From Paraglaciecola sp. (lineage in GTDB: Bacteria; Pseudomonadota; Gammaproteobacteria; Enterobacterales; Alteromonadaceae): a stretch of 64,000 bases of DNA. A program made the translations under genes and the position numbers. This document shows positions 31,684 to 39,869 of this stretch, piece by piece. Location of the stretch: positions 1-64,000 of the forward strand of contig JAACSL010000022.1 in assembly GCA_009993955.1 (NCBI GenBank), written 5' to 3'. Position 1 is the first letter of the stretch; each line of letters starts with the position of its first letter. Below the pieces are notes generated by a model. That model was not told the origin of the DNA and searched no databases. It saw only the letters and a program-made list of their open reading frames with translations.

Positions 31684-31716
31684 ATGTGGAGTTGTATGAT
31701 AAGGAAGTTTTGTTAA
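31684..31716 (+). CDS. Possible 10-residue upstream ORF coupled to the glycosyl-1-phosphate transferase gene
   Basis: ATG at 31684 has AGGAG nine bases upstream. It encodes MWSCMIRKFC, and its TAA is immediately followed by the ATG of the transferase gene at 31717. The abutting stop and start suggest translational coupling or a leader peptide. The downstream gene also has its own SD-like AAGGAAG within this frame. No terminator hairpin is obvious, so attenuation is not shown. Confidence 0.3.
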   Translation: MWSCMIRKFC

Positions 31717-32772
31717 ATGTTTGCATACTTAGATGTAATTCCTCTGTGCACTGCTTTTTTTGTGGCGTTAATTTTATTGGTCGTTATGACCCCATTTGCC
31801 CATCAACTAGGCTTAGTTGACCAGCCTAGTTATCGTAAAACTCACTCAGGAAACATTCCATTAACTGGCGGTGTGGCAATGTTTTTGGCCGTGCTTATCG
31901 CTAGCTTTGCCACTGACGTATGGCTTCGCAATAACCCGTTATTTTTCACGGCGTCAGCTTTTGTTGTGTTACTGGGTATGTTGGATGATAGATTTGATTT
32001 AAGTGCCAAAGGACGCCTTCTCTGTCAGTTTGGTGTCGCGGCGATTATGGCGTGGAGTGCCCAAAACCATATCACTAATTTAGGTGACTTATTTGGATTT
32101 GGGGATGTACATCTTGGTTGGGTTGGTTATTTTTTTACACTTGTTTGTGTCGTCGGTGTAATCAATGCTTTCAATATGATAGATGGTATTGATGGCCTTG
32201 CTGGTGGCGTGAGTTTGGTAGTGCTATCTAGCGTTGTGATGTTGTTGTTAATTTCAAACAACGGATCGGCCATCATGGTGCCTATGTTGATTATAGCGGC
32301 GTTAGTCCCCTTTCTTGCCTTTAATCTGAGTTTAAAAGGATTTAAAGGAAACAAAATATTCATGGGCGATAGTGGCAGTATGTTTATTGGCCTAACCATC
32401 GTTTGGTTCTTGGTTGAATATACACAAGGTAGAGACGCCGCAATGAGACCGATAACCGCTGTCTGGTTGGTTGGTTTACCGCTTATGGATATGGCTGCAA
32501 TTATGTATCGTCGTACTAGAAAAGGGGATTCAGTGCTCAAGCCTGACCGTCAACATTTGCACAATATTTTTATGCGAGCAGGCTTGTCACCTAATATGGC
32601 CCTGGTAGCCATTATTTTAATGGGTTTTGTTTACTCACTGATTGGTATTCTTGGCGAAATATACAGCGTTCCTGAATACATCATGTTTTATGGTTTTATT
32701 ATATTGTTGTTGGTTTACGGTATCATTATTCAAAATATTTGGACGATATTAAGAGTACTTCGCAAAGTTTGA
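31717..32772 (+). CDS. WecA/MraY-type undecaprenyl-phosphate glycosyl-1-phosphate transferase
   Basis: Starts glycan synthesis by moving a sugar-1-phosphate (GlcNAc-1-P in WecA) from its UDP form to undecaprenyl phosphate on the cytoplasmic face. The 351 residues have about 11 hydrophobic segments. Diagnostic loops are present: GMLDDRFDLSAKGRL with the Mg-binding Asp pair (about 88-102), NAFNMIDGIDGLAGG (about 150-164), FMGDSGSMFIG (about 217-227), and the His-rich cytoplasmic loop DRQHLHNIFMRAG (about 276-288). It opens the polysaccharide block. The exact sugar is not determinable from sequence. Confidence 0.92.
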   Translation: MFAYLDVIPLCTAFFVALILLVVMTPFAHQLGLVDQPSYRKTHSGNIPLTGGVAMFLAVLIASFATDVWLRNNPLFFTASAFVVLLGMLDDRFDLSAKGRLLCQFGVAAIMAWSAQNHITNLGDLFGFGDVHLGWVGYFFTLVCVVGVINAFNMIDGIDGLAGGVSLVVLSSVVMLLLISNNGSAIMVPMLIIAALVPFLAFNLSLKGFKGNKIFMGDSGSMFIGLTIVWFLVEYTQGRDAAMRPITAVWLVGLPLMDMAAIMYRRTRKGDSVLKPDRQHLHNIFMRAGLSPNMALVAIILMGFVYSLIGILGEIYSVPEYIMFYGFIILLLVYGIIIQNIWTILRVLRKV

Positions 32773-32819
32773 TTGTCTCTCAGTAGCCTTCAGTGATAAC
32801 CAATAAAAAAGGTTTTAAG

Positions 32820-33206
32820 TTGACAAAAAATAGTAGCCTTTTAGTTATTCTTGCGTCACTCGGAATGATGTTGAGTAGTTGTGCAAAAAACATTAATCAA
32901 CCCTCTGCATCAATACCGTTGGTCGATAAAATTACTGAAATAAACGCAACCTTAGTGCCCGAAAACTATTGGGATGCATTAGGTTCAGCATCAATAGGTA
33001 CCCAAATTAAAATGAACTTTGGGATGGCCGAGGTAGTAGCGTCTTATATTTCAGCCAATGGGGAGACGTGTAAAAAATTGCAGTCTTCTGATCAGTCTAT
33101 GAATTTCAATGCCATACAAACTGTGTGTAAGTCTAACGCAAGTAATCAATGGCGTTTTGCGAAAAATATCTTATCCAGTTCTCTTCTATTGCCAACTCAA
33201 GGTTAG
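32820..33206 (+). CDS. Small lipoprotein in the polysaccharide operon
   Basis: I do not recognise a family. The TTG at 32820 is preferred (AAGG seven bases upstream), giving 128 residues; a GTG at 32793 is the alternative. The N-terminus is a lipoprotein signal with lipobox LSSC (Cys at about residue 21), followed by about 107 mature residues with two further Cys (in ETCKKL and TVCKSN), which may form a disulfide. It sits between the initiating transferase and the KpsD-like exporter, suggesting an outer-membrane accessory for polysaccharide export. Confidence 0.75.
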   Translation: MTKNSSLLVILASLGMMLSSCAKNINQPSASIPLVDKITEINATLVPENYWDALGSASIGTQIKMNFGMAEVVASYISANGETCKKLQSSDQSMNFNAIQTVCKSNASNQWRFAKNILSSSLLLPTQG

Positions 33207-33213
33207 ATATCAG

Positions 33214-34935
33214 ATGATGAATAAAAGATTGGTTGGCCTGCTAGGCGCTGTTTTTCTTCTCATCCAAGGTGGTGTTGCTTCACAGGTCCTTGCGCAAAGT
33301 TCTGATAATTCCCCCGTGCCCATTCAGCTTGATGACACATCATTGTTCATGAATACGACTAAACGCCAGCCAGTGACCACGTCAAGTGTGCCTGAAATGC
33401 AAATTTCGCAGTCAAGCACTCAAAGTCAACCCTTTGGTGCAAACCTATTTATCAGTGGCTTTGAATCAGAACGTTCAGATGGTTTAAATGACAGCTATTT
33501 AATCGCACCAGGCGATAAAATAGCTGTGCAGATATGGGGCACAGTCAATCAAAGCGAAGTATTAACGGTAGACAATCAAGGCAATATATTTATTAGTAAT
33601 ATCGGTCCTGTGTACGTTCAAGGCACGTCCGCTGCCAAGCTCAATACTTTGGTGACATCGAAAATAAAGAATATTTATAAAAAAAATATTGATGTTTACA
33701 TCAATTTACTGACTTCAACACCAGTGAGTGTTTTTGTGACAGGACCAGTGTTGCGTCCTGGACAATATGCCGGTCTTGCATCGGATTCGCTCTTATATTT
33801 CTTGAAGCGCGCTGGCGGTATCGATCCTGTGCGAGGTAGCTATCGCAATGTGAGTTTGTTGAGAGCTGGAAAAACTATACAAACTTTTGATTTATATAAG
33901 TTTGTAAGGGAAGGTTACCTAGATTCTGTGTCATTTCAGGATGGCGACGTGCTATTGGTTAGTGAGCAAGGTGCTGTAGTAACGGTAGAGGGTTCTGCTC
34001 GGTATCCCTTGAAATTTGAATTAGACCCTGACAAAACGTTAGGTCAAGATTTAATCTATTACGCTAGACCACTAGCTAAAGTTAGTCACGTTGGTATTGT
34101 TGGCGATAGAAAAAGTGGTCCAGTTGCAGTTTATATACCGATAGAAAATTTTTCCACGTTTTTACTTGGTGATGGTGATGTCGTTACGTTTAACGATGAC
34201 CTACGTCCTGAAGTCATCAGCATCAGTGTTTCTGGAAGTTATGTAGGTCCTTCATTTTATACATTGCATCGCGATGCCAAATTACGTGAATTATTAGATC
34301 ACATTAAAGTTGAGCCAGACCAAGCTGATTTTGCTTCCGTTTACATTAAACGTAAAAGTGTGGCTGCACAGCAAAAGAAATTATTAGAAGAGTCGCTACA
34401 AAGACTAGAACGCACTGTTTTCACTGCGCCAGCTGCGTCGAATGGTGAAGCTCAAATTCGTGCTGCGGAGGCTGACTTAGTCATGCGTTTTGTTGAGAGA
34501 GCGAGAGCAATAGAACCTTTGGGTAAAGTAGTGGTTTCTTCAAATGGGAACGTTGCAAACGTCAGACTTGAGCATGGCGATGAAATTGTTATCCCTAGAA
34601 AAACAGATCTTATACAAGTTGCTGGGGAAGTATTGATACCGCAGGCCATAGTATACAATGCCAAGGCTGCAGTTAGTGATTATGTTGCATGGGCTGGTGG
34701 ATACAGTGACAGAGCTAATGTAGAACGTATTGCAATAATTCATGCCAATGGCCTGATCACCTTCGTTGACGGTAACTCCAATAACGGCAAAGGGAATGAT
34801 GAGTCTAGTATTAATCCAGGTGATCAAATTTTAATACTGCCAAGAGTCGACTCGAAAACCATGCAGGCAGTGAAAGACATCACGCAAATTATTTACCAGC
34901 TGGCTGTCACGGCAAATGTGGCCTTTAGAAACTAG
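33214..34935 (+). CDS. Polysaccharide export outer-membrane protein (KpsD/Wza-like)
   Basis: Forms or feeds the outer-membrane exit for capsule-type polysaccharide. I start it at the ATG at 33214 because a cleavable signal peptide ending near ASQVLAQ follows; the protein has 573 residues, close to KpsD. The polysaccharide-export core is LIAPGDKIAVQIWGTVNQSE through IFISNIGPVYVQG (about 95-150), followed by several SLBB-type repeats such as VFVTGPVLRPGQYAG and VVTVEGSARYPLKFEL. There is no lipobox, as in KpsD rather than Wza. It precedes the ABC transporter genes. Confidence 0.9.
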   Translation: MMNKRLVGLLGAVFLLIQGGVASQVLAQSSDNSPVPIQLDDTSLFMNTTKRQPVTTSSVPEMQISQSSTQSQPFGANLFISGFESERSDGLNDSYLIAPGDKIAVQIWGTVNQSEVLTVDNQGNIFISNIGPVYVQGTSAAKLNTLVTSKIKNIYKKNIDVYINLLTSTPVSVFVTGPVLRPGQYAGLASDSLLYFLKRAGGIDPVRGSYRNVSLLRAGKTIQTFDLYKFVREGYLDSVSFQDGDVLLVSEQGAVVTVEGSARYPLKFELDPDKTLGQDLIYYARPLAKVSHVGIVGDRKSGPVAVYIPIENFSTFLLGDGDVVTFNDDLRPEVISISVSGSYVGPSFYTLHRDAKLRELLDHIKVEPDQADFASVYIKRKSVAAQQKKLLEESLQRLERTVFTAPAASNGEAQIRAAEADLVMRFVERARAIEPLGKVVVSSNGNVANVRLEHGDEIVIPRKTDLIQVAGEVLIPQAIVYNAKAAVSDYVAWAGGYSDRANVERIAIIHANGLITFVDGNSNNGKGNDESSINPGDQILILPRVDSKTMQAVKDITQIIYQLAVTANVAFRN

Positions 34936-34959
34936 CTTCATCCTTTTTAGGACACAGGC

Positions 34960-35745
34960 TTGATTTCTTTAAAGCGCAGGTCGGCATGGCAAACTTGGCG
35001 AGACGTGATTTTCGCTCTGTTTGCTCGAGAAATCAGAATTGGCTTCAATGATAAATTTGGCTTGAGTTGGGCAGTCGTCCAGCCCATTTTGTTTATTCTT
35101 TTGCTTTCGTTCTTACGTGGCCGCCTGAATGGCGGTGATACCCATTCTTTGCCCACTTTTGTGTTTATGGCCTATGGCCTATTAACCATTCAGATGTTTA
35201 TTCAAACGTTCACTGCTTGTTTCAATGCTGTAAAGAAAAATATGGCATTGTTTGCCTTCCGACAGGTACAACCCTTAAGTGCCGTCATTGCAGCTGCTTT
35301 ATTTGAATTGCTAGTTAAAATTTTTGTTATCGTTGGTATTGTCATCGCCATGAGTTTTTTTGGCATTGAATTGAGGGTGAATAATCCTTTAGCGGTACTT
35401 TACTATTTTTTAAGCGTATGGGTACTTGCCGTTGCGATGGGGCTGTTTTTTGCCATCGCCGCCATCTATATTCCTGAACTAAAAAAGATACAGTCGTTAA
35501 TTACCCGTCCTCTATTTTTTCTATCTGCTGTATTTTTTTCGTTGCAGGATGTGCCTAAGGACTACTGGTGGTTATTAAATTGGAACCCTATCTTACATGC
35601 CATTGAGCTGTCGAGATACAGCGCCTATCCTACCTATGGAAGTAATGGGGTGAGTAGTGTTTTTCTGGGAGTTTCGGTGTTATTTATTGCTTTTATGTCG
35701 TTATTCTTCTATCACGCCATGTGGAAAAAAGCGATAAGTCGATGA
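34960..35745 (+). CDS. Capsule-type polysaccharide ABC transporter permease (KpsM-like)
   Basis: ABC-2 family inner-membrane permease exporting lipid-linked polysaccharide. The 261 residues have about six hydrophobic segments, with the family start FAREIRIGFNDKFGLSWAVV and a late amphipathic FFLSAVFFSLQDVPKDYWW. The start is TTG at 34960, with AGGA about eight bases upstream; no in-frame ATG is near. Its stop TGA overlaps the ATG of the ATPase gene, as expected for obligate partners. Confidence 0.92.
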   Translation: MISLKRRSAWQTWRDVIFALFAREIRIGFNDKFGLSWAVVQPILFILLLSFLRGRLNGGDTHSLPTFVFMAYGLLTIQMFIQTFTACFNAVKKNMALFAFRQVQPLSAVIAAALFELLVKIFVIVGIVIAMSFFGIELRVNNPLAVLYYFLSVWVLAVAMGLFFAIAAIYIPELKKIQSLITRPLFFLSAVFFSLQDVPKDYWWLLNWNPILHAIELSRYSAYPTYGSNGVSSVFLGVSVLFIAFMSLFFYHAMWKKAISR

Positions 35746-36392
35746 TTAGATTAAATAATATCACTAAATACTATCATTCGACCAAGGGTAGGCAATATGT
35801 ATTCAAAGATTTAAGCTTTGACATTCCAAGTGGTCACAACATTGCTTTACTCGGCGCAAACGGCGCAGGCAAATCGACACTTTTTAAAATCATTGCGGGT
35901 AGTGACTATCCTAACCGCGGCAATGTTCAAACTGACTTAAGCATCTCTTGGCCGGTAGCGTTGTCTACTGGCATTCATCAGCACATGACTGGACGGGAAA
36001 ATACTCGGTTTATTGGCAGAATAAATGGTATTGCTGACCTCGCCAGTTATGAAAAAAGGGTGAAGGATTTCGCTGAACTCGGCAATAAATACGATTTGCC
36101 GGTAAGTACCTACTCAAGTGGTATGAAACCACGTCTAGCATTTGCATGCTCTATTGCCATTGATTTTGATGTCTATTTAATCGATGAAGTTACCTCGGTT
36201 GGAGACGCAAAGTTTAGAAAAAAGGCAAAAGAAGCACTAGTGAATAAAAGTAAGTCTGCGAATGTGATTATGGTTAGCCATCAGATGGATGAGTTACAGC
36301 AATTCTGTGATAGTGCTATCGTGTTACAAGATGGTGAATTGACCTTTTACAATGACCTAGAAGAAGCCATCAAAAAATATCGGACCCTATAG
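35742..36392 (+). CDS. Capsule-type polysaccharide ABC transporter ATPase (KpsT-like)
   Basis: Powers the KpsM-like permease. With the ATG at 35742 (ATGA overlap with the permease) it has 216 residues, the typical compact size. It has Walker A GANGAGKSTLFKIIAG (about 38-53), a KpsT-type signature YSSGMKPRLAFA in place of LSGGQ, Walker B VYLIDEVTSVGDAKF and the switch His in VSHQMDEL. There is no C-terminal carbohydrate-binding extension, so this is the capsule-type (KpsT), not the Wzt O-antigen type. It is followed one base later by the KpsE-like gene. Confidence 0.93.
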   Translation: MIRLNNITKYYHSTKGRQYVFKDLSFDIPSGHNIALLGANGAGKSTLFKIIAGSDYPNRGNVQTDLSISWPVALSTGIHQHMTGRENTRFIGRINGIADLASYEKRVKDFAELGNKYDLPVSTYSSGMKPRLAFACSIAIDFDVYLIDEVTSVGDAKFRKKAKEALVNKSKSANVIMVSHQMDELQQFCDSAIVLQDGELTFYNDLEEAIKKYRTL

Positions 36393-36393
36393 A

Positions 36394-37866
36394 ATGACAA
36401 ATGCTGCGTTGAGTGATTTAGACAAAAAAACCGAGAGTTTTATCAAGGGTTTAAAGCCAGGACAATGGCGTGATGCCGCTTTCCTAAGTGGGATGGCACG
36501 TGACATTGAAGACAAGGATTTAGCACTCGCCCATCGAATATTTCAACGTGTGCGGAATTTACGTCCTGATGATAAGGCGACAGCGCTTAAACTGAGGGAG
36601 TTAAATCGAAAACTTAAAGCGGCCCGCCCTGAATTCATGTCTAGTTCATCCGCCGAAAAATCACCCAGCGCTCAACACTCTGCGCAATTACCCGAGGGCG
36701 ACGAGCAAAAATTTACGACGCGAGTATCGTCACTTTTTGATGTAAATATCTATAAAAAGTGGGTGAAAACACCTTTGTTCATCCTTGTCGTATTGCCCTT
36801 TTTACTCTTCGCATTCTACCTGATCGTATGGGCCAGTCCTCGCTATGAAAGTGTGACGCAATTTGTGATTAAGCAACCAGATGGTGGCTCAACACTAGAT
36901 CCAACCTTTGCCTTGATAGCAGGCTTCAGTGGTGGCAATGCCTTGGCTGATACAGAACTTGTTAAAGCCTACATTAATTCCTTCGACATGATTCGTTACC
37001 TCGACGAGACACTCGCAATATCAGAGCATTATAGTTCGTTTGACTATGACTTTTTTAATCGACTGAATCGGTCTGCCAGCGTCGAGGATAAAATTGATTA
37101 CTTTAAAACTAGATTTATGGTGGAGATTGACGATCGCTCAAACGTTGTTTCAGTGAGTGTTAATGCATTTGATTCAAGCTTTGCCAATCAGATTGCTCAG
37201 CAGATATTGTCTAGGTCTGAGTGGTATATCAACGAAATCGGCCACAATCTAGCAAAGTCGCAACTTAGTTTCGTGCAAAATGAACATGCATTAGTAGAAG
37301 AAAGACTCAAAAATGCAAAAGGCGAGCTGCTAACATTTCAGCGAGAACACAATTTGTTAGATCCTGAGGCTGAGAGCAAAGCTATCCAACAAATTGCCTA
37401 CGGCTTAGAAAGCCAAATTGCTGGTGTCGAGGCAGAACTGAGACAATTACGAGCAAGCATGAGTGAAGATGCGACACCTGTTATTCAATTGAAGGAGCAG
37501 TTGCAGAGTTTGACCACTCAACTTAGCCAAGAGCGAAATAAACTGACAAATGATCCCTTGAAAGGGAGAGGTGAGCTCGATAATTCCATGGGAGTAGGGG
37601 AGATCATGGCGCAATTTAGCAATTTAAAAATAGCCATGGAGCTGGCTGTCCAGGCATACACTTCCTCACAAATATCCCTTGAGAAATCGCGAATCGAAGC
37701 CTATCGACAGCTCAAGTATCTTGTTCATGTGGAGTCCCCTACCCAACCAGAGGACGCCAGGTACCCGCAGATTAGCTATAATTTGCTATTGTTTTTGGTG
37801 GTATCGCTGATGTTATTTGGAATTGCTAAGATAATTGTGGCGACAGTGTCGGAATTAAATCAATGA
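36394..37866 (+). CDS. Capsule export inner-membrane protein (KpsE-like, PCP family)
   Basis: Links the ABC transporter to the KpsD-like outer-membrane part. The 490 residues have a cytoplasmic N-terminal extension of about 120 residues with TPR-like helices (DLALAHRIFQRVRNLRPDDKA). A membrane segment follows (about 127-148), then a periplasmic domain with coiled coils (about 290-430) and a C-terminal membrane segment (about 463-482). E. coli KpsE lacks so long an N-terminal arm. The Pro-Glu region ESPTQPEDARYPQ before the last segment is typical. Last gene of the rightward block, followed by a terminator. Confidence 0.9.
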   Translation: MTNAALSDLDKKTESFIKGLKPGQWRDAAFLSGMARDIEDKDLALAHRIFQRVRNLRPDDKATALKLRELNRKLKAARPEFMSSSSAEKSPSAQHSAQLPEGDEQKFTTRVSSLFDVNIYKKWVKTPLFILVVLPFLLFAFYLIVWASPRYESVTQFVIKQPDGGSTLDPTFALIAGFSGGNALADTELVKAYINSFDMIRYLDETLAISEHYSSFDYDFFNRLNRSASVEDKIDYFKTRFMVEIDDRSNVVSVSVNAFDSSFANQIAQQILSRSEWYINEIGHNLAKSQLSFVQNEHALVEERLKNAKGELLTFQREHNLLDPEAESKAIQQIAYGLESQIAGVEAELRQLRASMSEDATPVIQLKEQLQSLTTQLSQERNKLTNDPLKGRGELDNSMGVGEIMAQFSNLKIAMELAVQAYTSSQISLEKSRIEAYRQLKYLVHVESPTQPEDARYPQISYNLLLFLVVSLMLFGIAKIIVATVSELNQ

Positions 37867-37900
37867 TTTACTTATAAATATCTTGATGTGTCGTCATGAT

Positions 37901-37927
37901 AAGGCAGTGTTTAACACTGCCTTTTTT
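37901..37927. terminator. Bidirectional terminator after the KpsE-like gene
   Basis: A 9-bp perfect stem (AAGGCAGTG 37901-37909 and CACTGCCTT 37915-37923, 5-nt loop) has a T run on the plus side. It also lies just past the stop of the convergent pyruvyl transferase gene. Confidence 0.88.
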
Positions 37928-37941
37928 ATTGCGTTTAAGAT

Positions 37942-39087
37942 CTATTGCATCGCAATGCTGGCTATTTTAGCAAATGATTTTCTCACCATATTTTTTTGAT
38001 TGGCCACAAAGGGTAGATAACCTTTGTGCTGATTCAAACGTTCAGCCACGGTTTGAGCAATTTGATTAAAATCAACACTCCCTTTTAAATACTCTGGCGC
38101 CCATGCTTGGGTATAGGCTTCAATTTTGCGGATTTTTTTATTTACCGCCACAAACGGGTTGCCATAAGAAAGCGAAACGATAACACCGTGTAAGCTTGTG
38201 CCGATAAATATTTTAGCATGGGCAATGCTCGCTGTTATCGCGTTGATACTATCACTAGGAAGCGTAAATACAGGAAAATCAGCGTGTTGTATAATCCATT
38301 CAACGGATTTCATATCATCATGACCTGGACAATTACCAATGGAGAGCAAGCCAATTGCTAATTTTTGTTGTTGATGAATGGTTTTCAGTTCTTTAAGTAC
38401 GTCTGGGAGTCGATGTTGACTCTTGAGAAAACCAAATTGTATACATGCATATTCAGATTCATTTGGTGAAGGTAGTGATGATTTGGGATGCATGTCGCTG
38501 AGTACCATCACTGAATCGGGAACCAGTGACACTTGTTGTTCGTAATGATTGGCAATCCACCGGCGAGTATCTCTCTCTCTTACACTGAAATAACGGGCGG
38601 CTTCAACCGAGCGTTTGACTTCTTCTTGCTCTGGAAGTTTATGGGTGGGGCCTCCTCCAACTGCATGAAAGACTAATTTCACTTTGGCTAACAAAGGCTC
38701 CGCCGCTGGCACAAAAGGGTAGGCTAGTTGGTTATCGCCGAATCTATGTTTAGCAATGTTTTCGAGCCTAGTGCTCGAGTGCTTTTCGTACATTTGGTGA
38801 TAAAACTCGCTGGTAAAACTAATTAAACGAGACCAATTTGCCGTTAAAACCTCACCCCCTGCCACAATCAACGTCGAATTATCAGGTAGGTTTTGATAAT
38901 CCAGTAAGGCCTTGTAACTTTCTGTTGCTAAGGCGCCACACTCTGCTAAATCTGAAGCGATAGTTGCTATGTTTCGGAACTCAAAATCCCCTAGTTTCTC
39001 TAATTCATGTTTTGCCACAATTGGAAAGAGTACATCGCCGTAGTTAAAACGGTCGGATGCACTGAGCAAAAATATGTGATTCTTCAC
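37942..39087 (-). CDS. Polysaccharide pyruvyl transferase family protein
   Basis: Predicted transfer of a pyruvyl group from phosphoenolpyruvate to a glycan (CsaB/WcaK/EpsO superfamily). The 381 residues have the N-terminal FNYGDVLFPIVAKHELEKLG (about 13-32), an early sugar-nucleotide-fold segment TLIVAGGEVLTANWS, and VFHAVGGGPTHKLP with SVRERDTRRWI. The C-terminal family signature is IFIGTSLHGVIVSLSYGNPFVAV (about 306-328), read in parts. It is transcribed alone and towards the capsule block. In Gram-positive bacteria CsaB-type pyruvylation makes the anchor for S-layer proteins, a notable parallel here. Confidence 0.88.
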   Translation of the reverse strand: MKNHIFLLSASDRFNYGDVLFPIVAKHELEKLGDFEFRNIATIASDLAECGALATESYKALLDYQNLPDNSTLIVAGGEVLTANWSRLISFTSEFYHQMYEKHSSTRLENIAKHRFGDNQLAYPFVPAAEPLLAKVKLVFHAVGGGPTHKLPEQEEVKRSVEAARYFSVRERDTRRWIANHYEQQVSLVPDSVMVLSDMHPKSSLPSPNESEYACIQFGFLKSQHRLPDVLKELKTIHQQQKLAIGLLSIGNCPGHDDMKSVEWIIQHADFPVFTLPSDSINAITASIAHAKIFIGTSLHGVIVSLSYGNPFVAVNKKIRKIEAYTQAWAPEYLKGSVDFNQIAQTVAERLNQHKGYLPFVANQKNMVRKSFAKIASIAMQ

Positions 39088-39304
39088 GTCAAGTCCTTGT
39101 TAATTAGTGAGTATCATTCACTAAATAGTTGAGTAGCCAGAGGGCCGGATTCTAGCATTTTTAGATTTAGGTAAAAACACGTGTTGTGCTTTACACCTCA
39201 TCTTTTTCTTTTGCCATTTTTAAGTAAAATACCGGCTACTTCTGACTGCGTATTTTCATATCAGTTGGGCGAGTCTTATGGTTTTGATAATTTGAGGTGG
39301 AAAT

Positions 39305-39784
39305 GTGAAACGTTTTATCCATGTTGCGTTGTTTAGCTTTGTGTCGATGAGTTTTGGCAGTGGTGCAGAACAGCCATTACCCATCAGCGCTGATGAACAA
39401 TCAGAAATTAAGATAAGTGGATTTGAGTGTGCTAATGACATTATGCATATCATTCCATTATTAGGTCGAGGACCAGACTTTCCTGATTTCATCGTGAAAG
39501 ATATCGAAAAAGAGTTAGATAGACAGAAAAAAGGATCGTATCTCAAGAAAGTTGAGTGTACCGGTAACCCAGAAATAAAAGTCACGACTTTAGCGCAAGA
39601 GAGCAATGCTGAAATGACTGAATTATCCAGCATTTCGGTGTCTTTCCCGGTTAGCTTAATAGTCTCACAAAGAAACAACCGTGATTTTTCTATGCCGCTG
39701 AATGTCGAGCAGAATTACTTTGTCGAGCATTTGGATGACCCAAGTAAGACTAAAGTCACACAAAATTTCATTGTGAAAAAGTGA
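39305..39784 (+). CDS. Exported protein of unknown function
   Basis: A 159-residue protein with an N-terminal signal peptide (basic start, hydrophobic core to about residue 20, cleavage near FGSGAEQ). It has two Cys (FECANDI and KKVECTGNP) that may form a disulfide. I recognise no family. The GTG start is supported by GAGGTGG six bases upstream; an out-of-frame ATG next to it stops at once. It lies alone between the pyruvyl transferase (divergent) and the secretin operon (convergent), so envelope function is plausible but unproven. Confidence 0.7.
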   Translation: MKRFIHVALFSFVSMSFGSGAEQPLPISADEQSEIKISGFECANDIMHIIPLLGRGPDFPDFIVKDIEKELDRQKKGSYLKKVECTGNPEIKVTTLAQESNAEMTELSSISVSFPVSLIVSQRNNRDFSMPLNVEQNYFVEHLDDPSKTKVTQNFIVKK

Positions 39785-39832
39785 GTTCGTTGATTGGTGT
39801 AAAACACGTCGTCACGCAAAAGTGAAAACAAC

Positions 39833-39855
39833 ATGGCGTTAATATTTAACGCCAT
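39833..39855 (-). terminator. Hairpin terminating the secretin operon
   Basis: A perfect 9-10 bp inverted repeat (ATGGCGTTAA / TTAACGCCAT with a 3-nt loop at 39843-39845) lies 15 bp beyond the gspD stop. On the minus strand it is followed by TGTTGTTTTC, moderately T-rich. It may also serve the convergent gene at 39305-39784. Confidence 0.7.
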
Positions 39856-39869
39856 TCACTAGTTAAATT

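Noticed and set aside
31500-31716. RfaH/ops (JUMPstart) element ahead of the polysaccharide genes.
   Set aside because: I searched for GGCGGTAG on the plus strand and found none.
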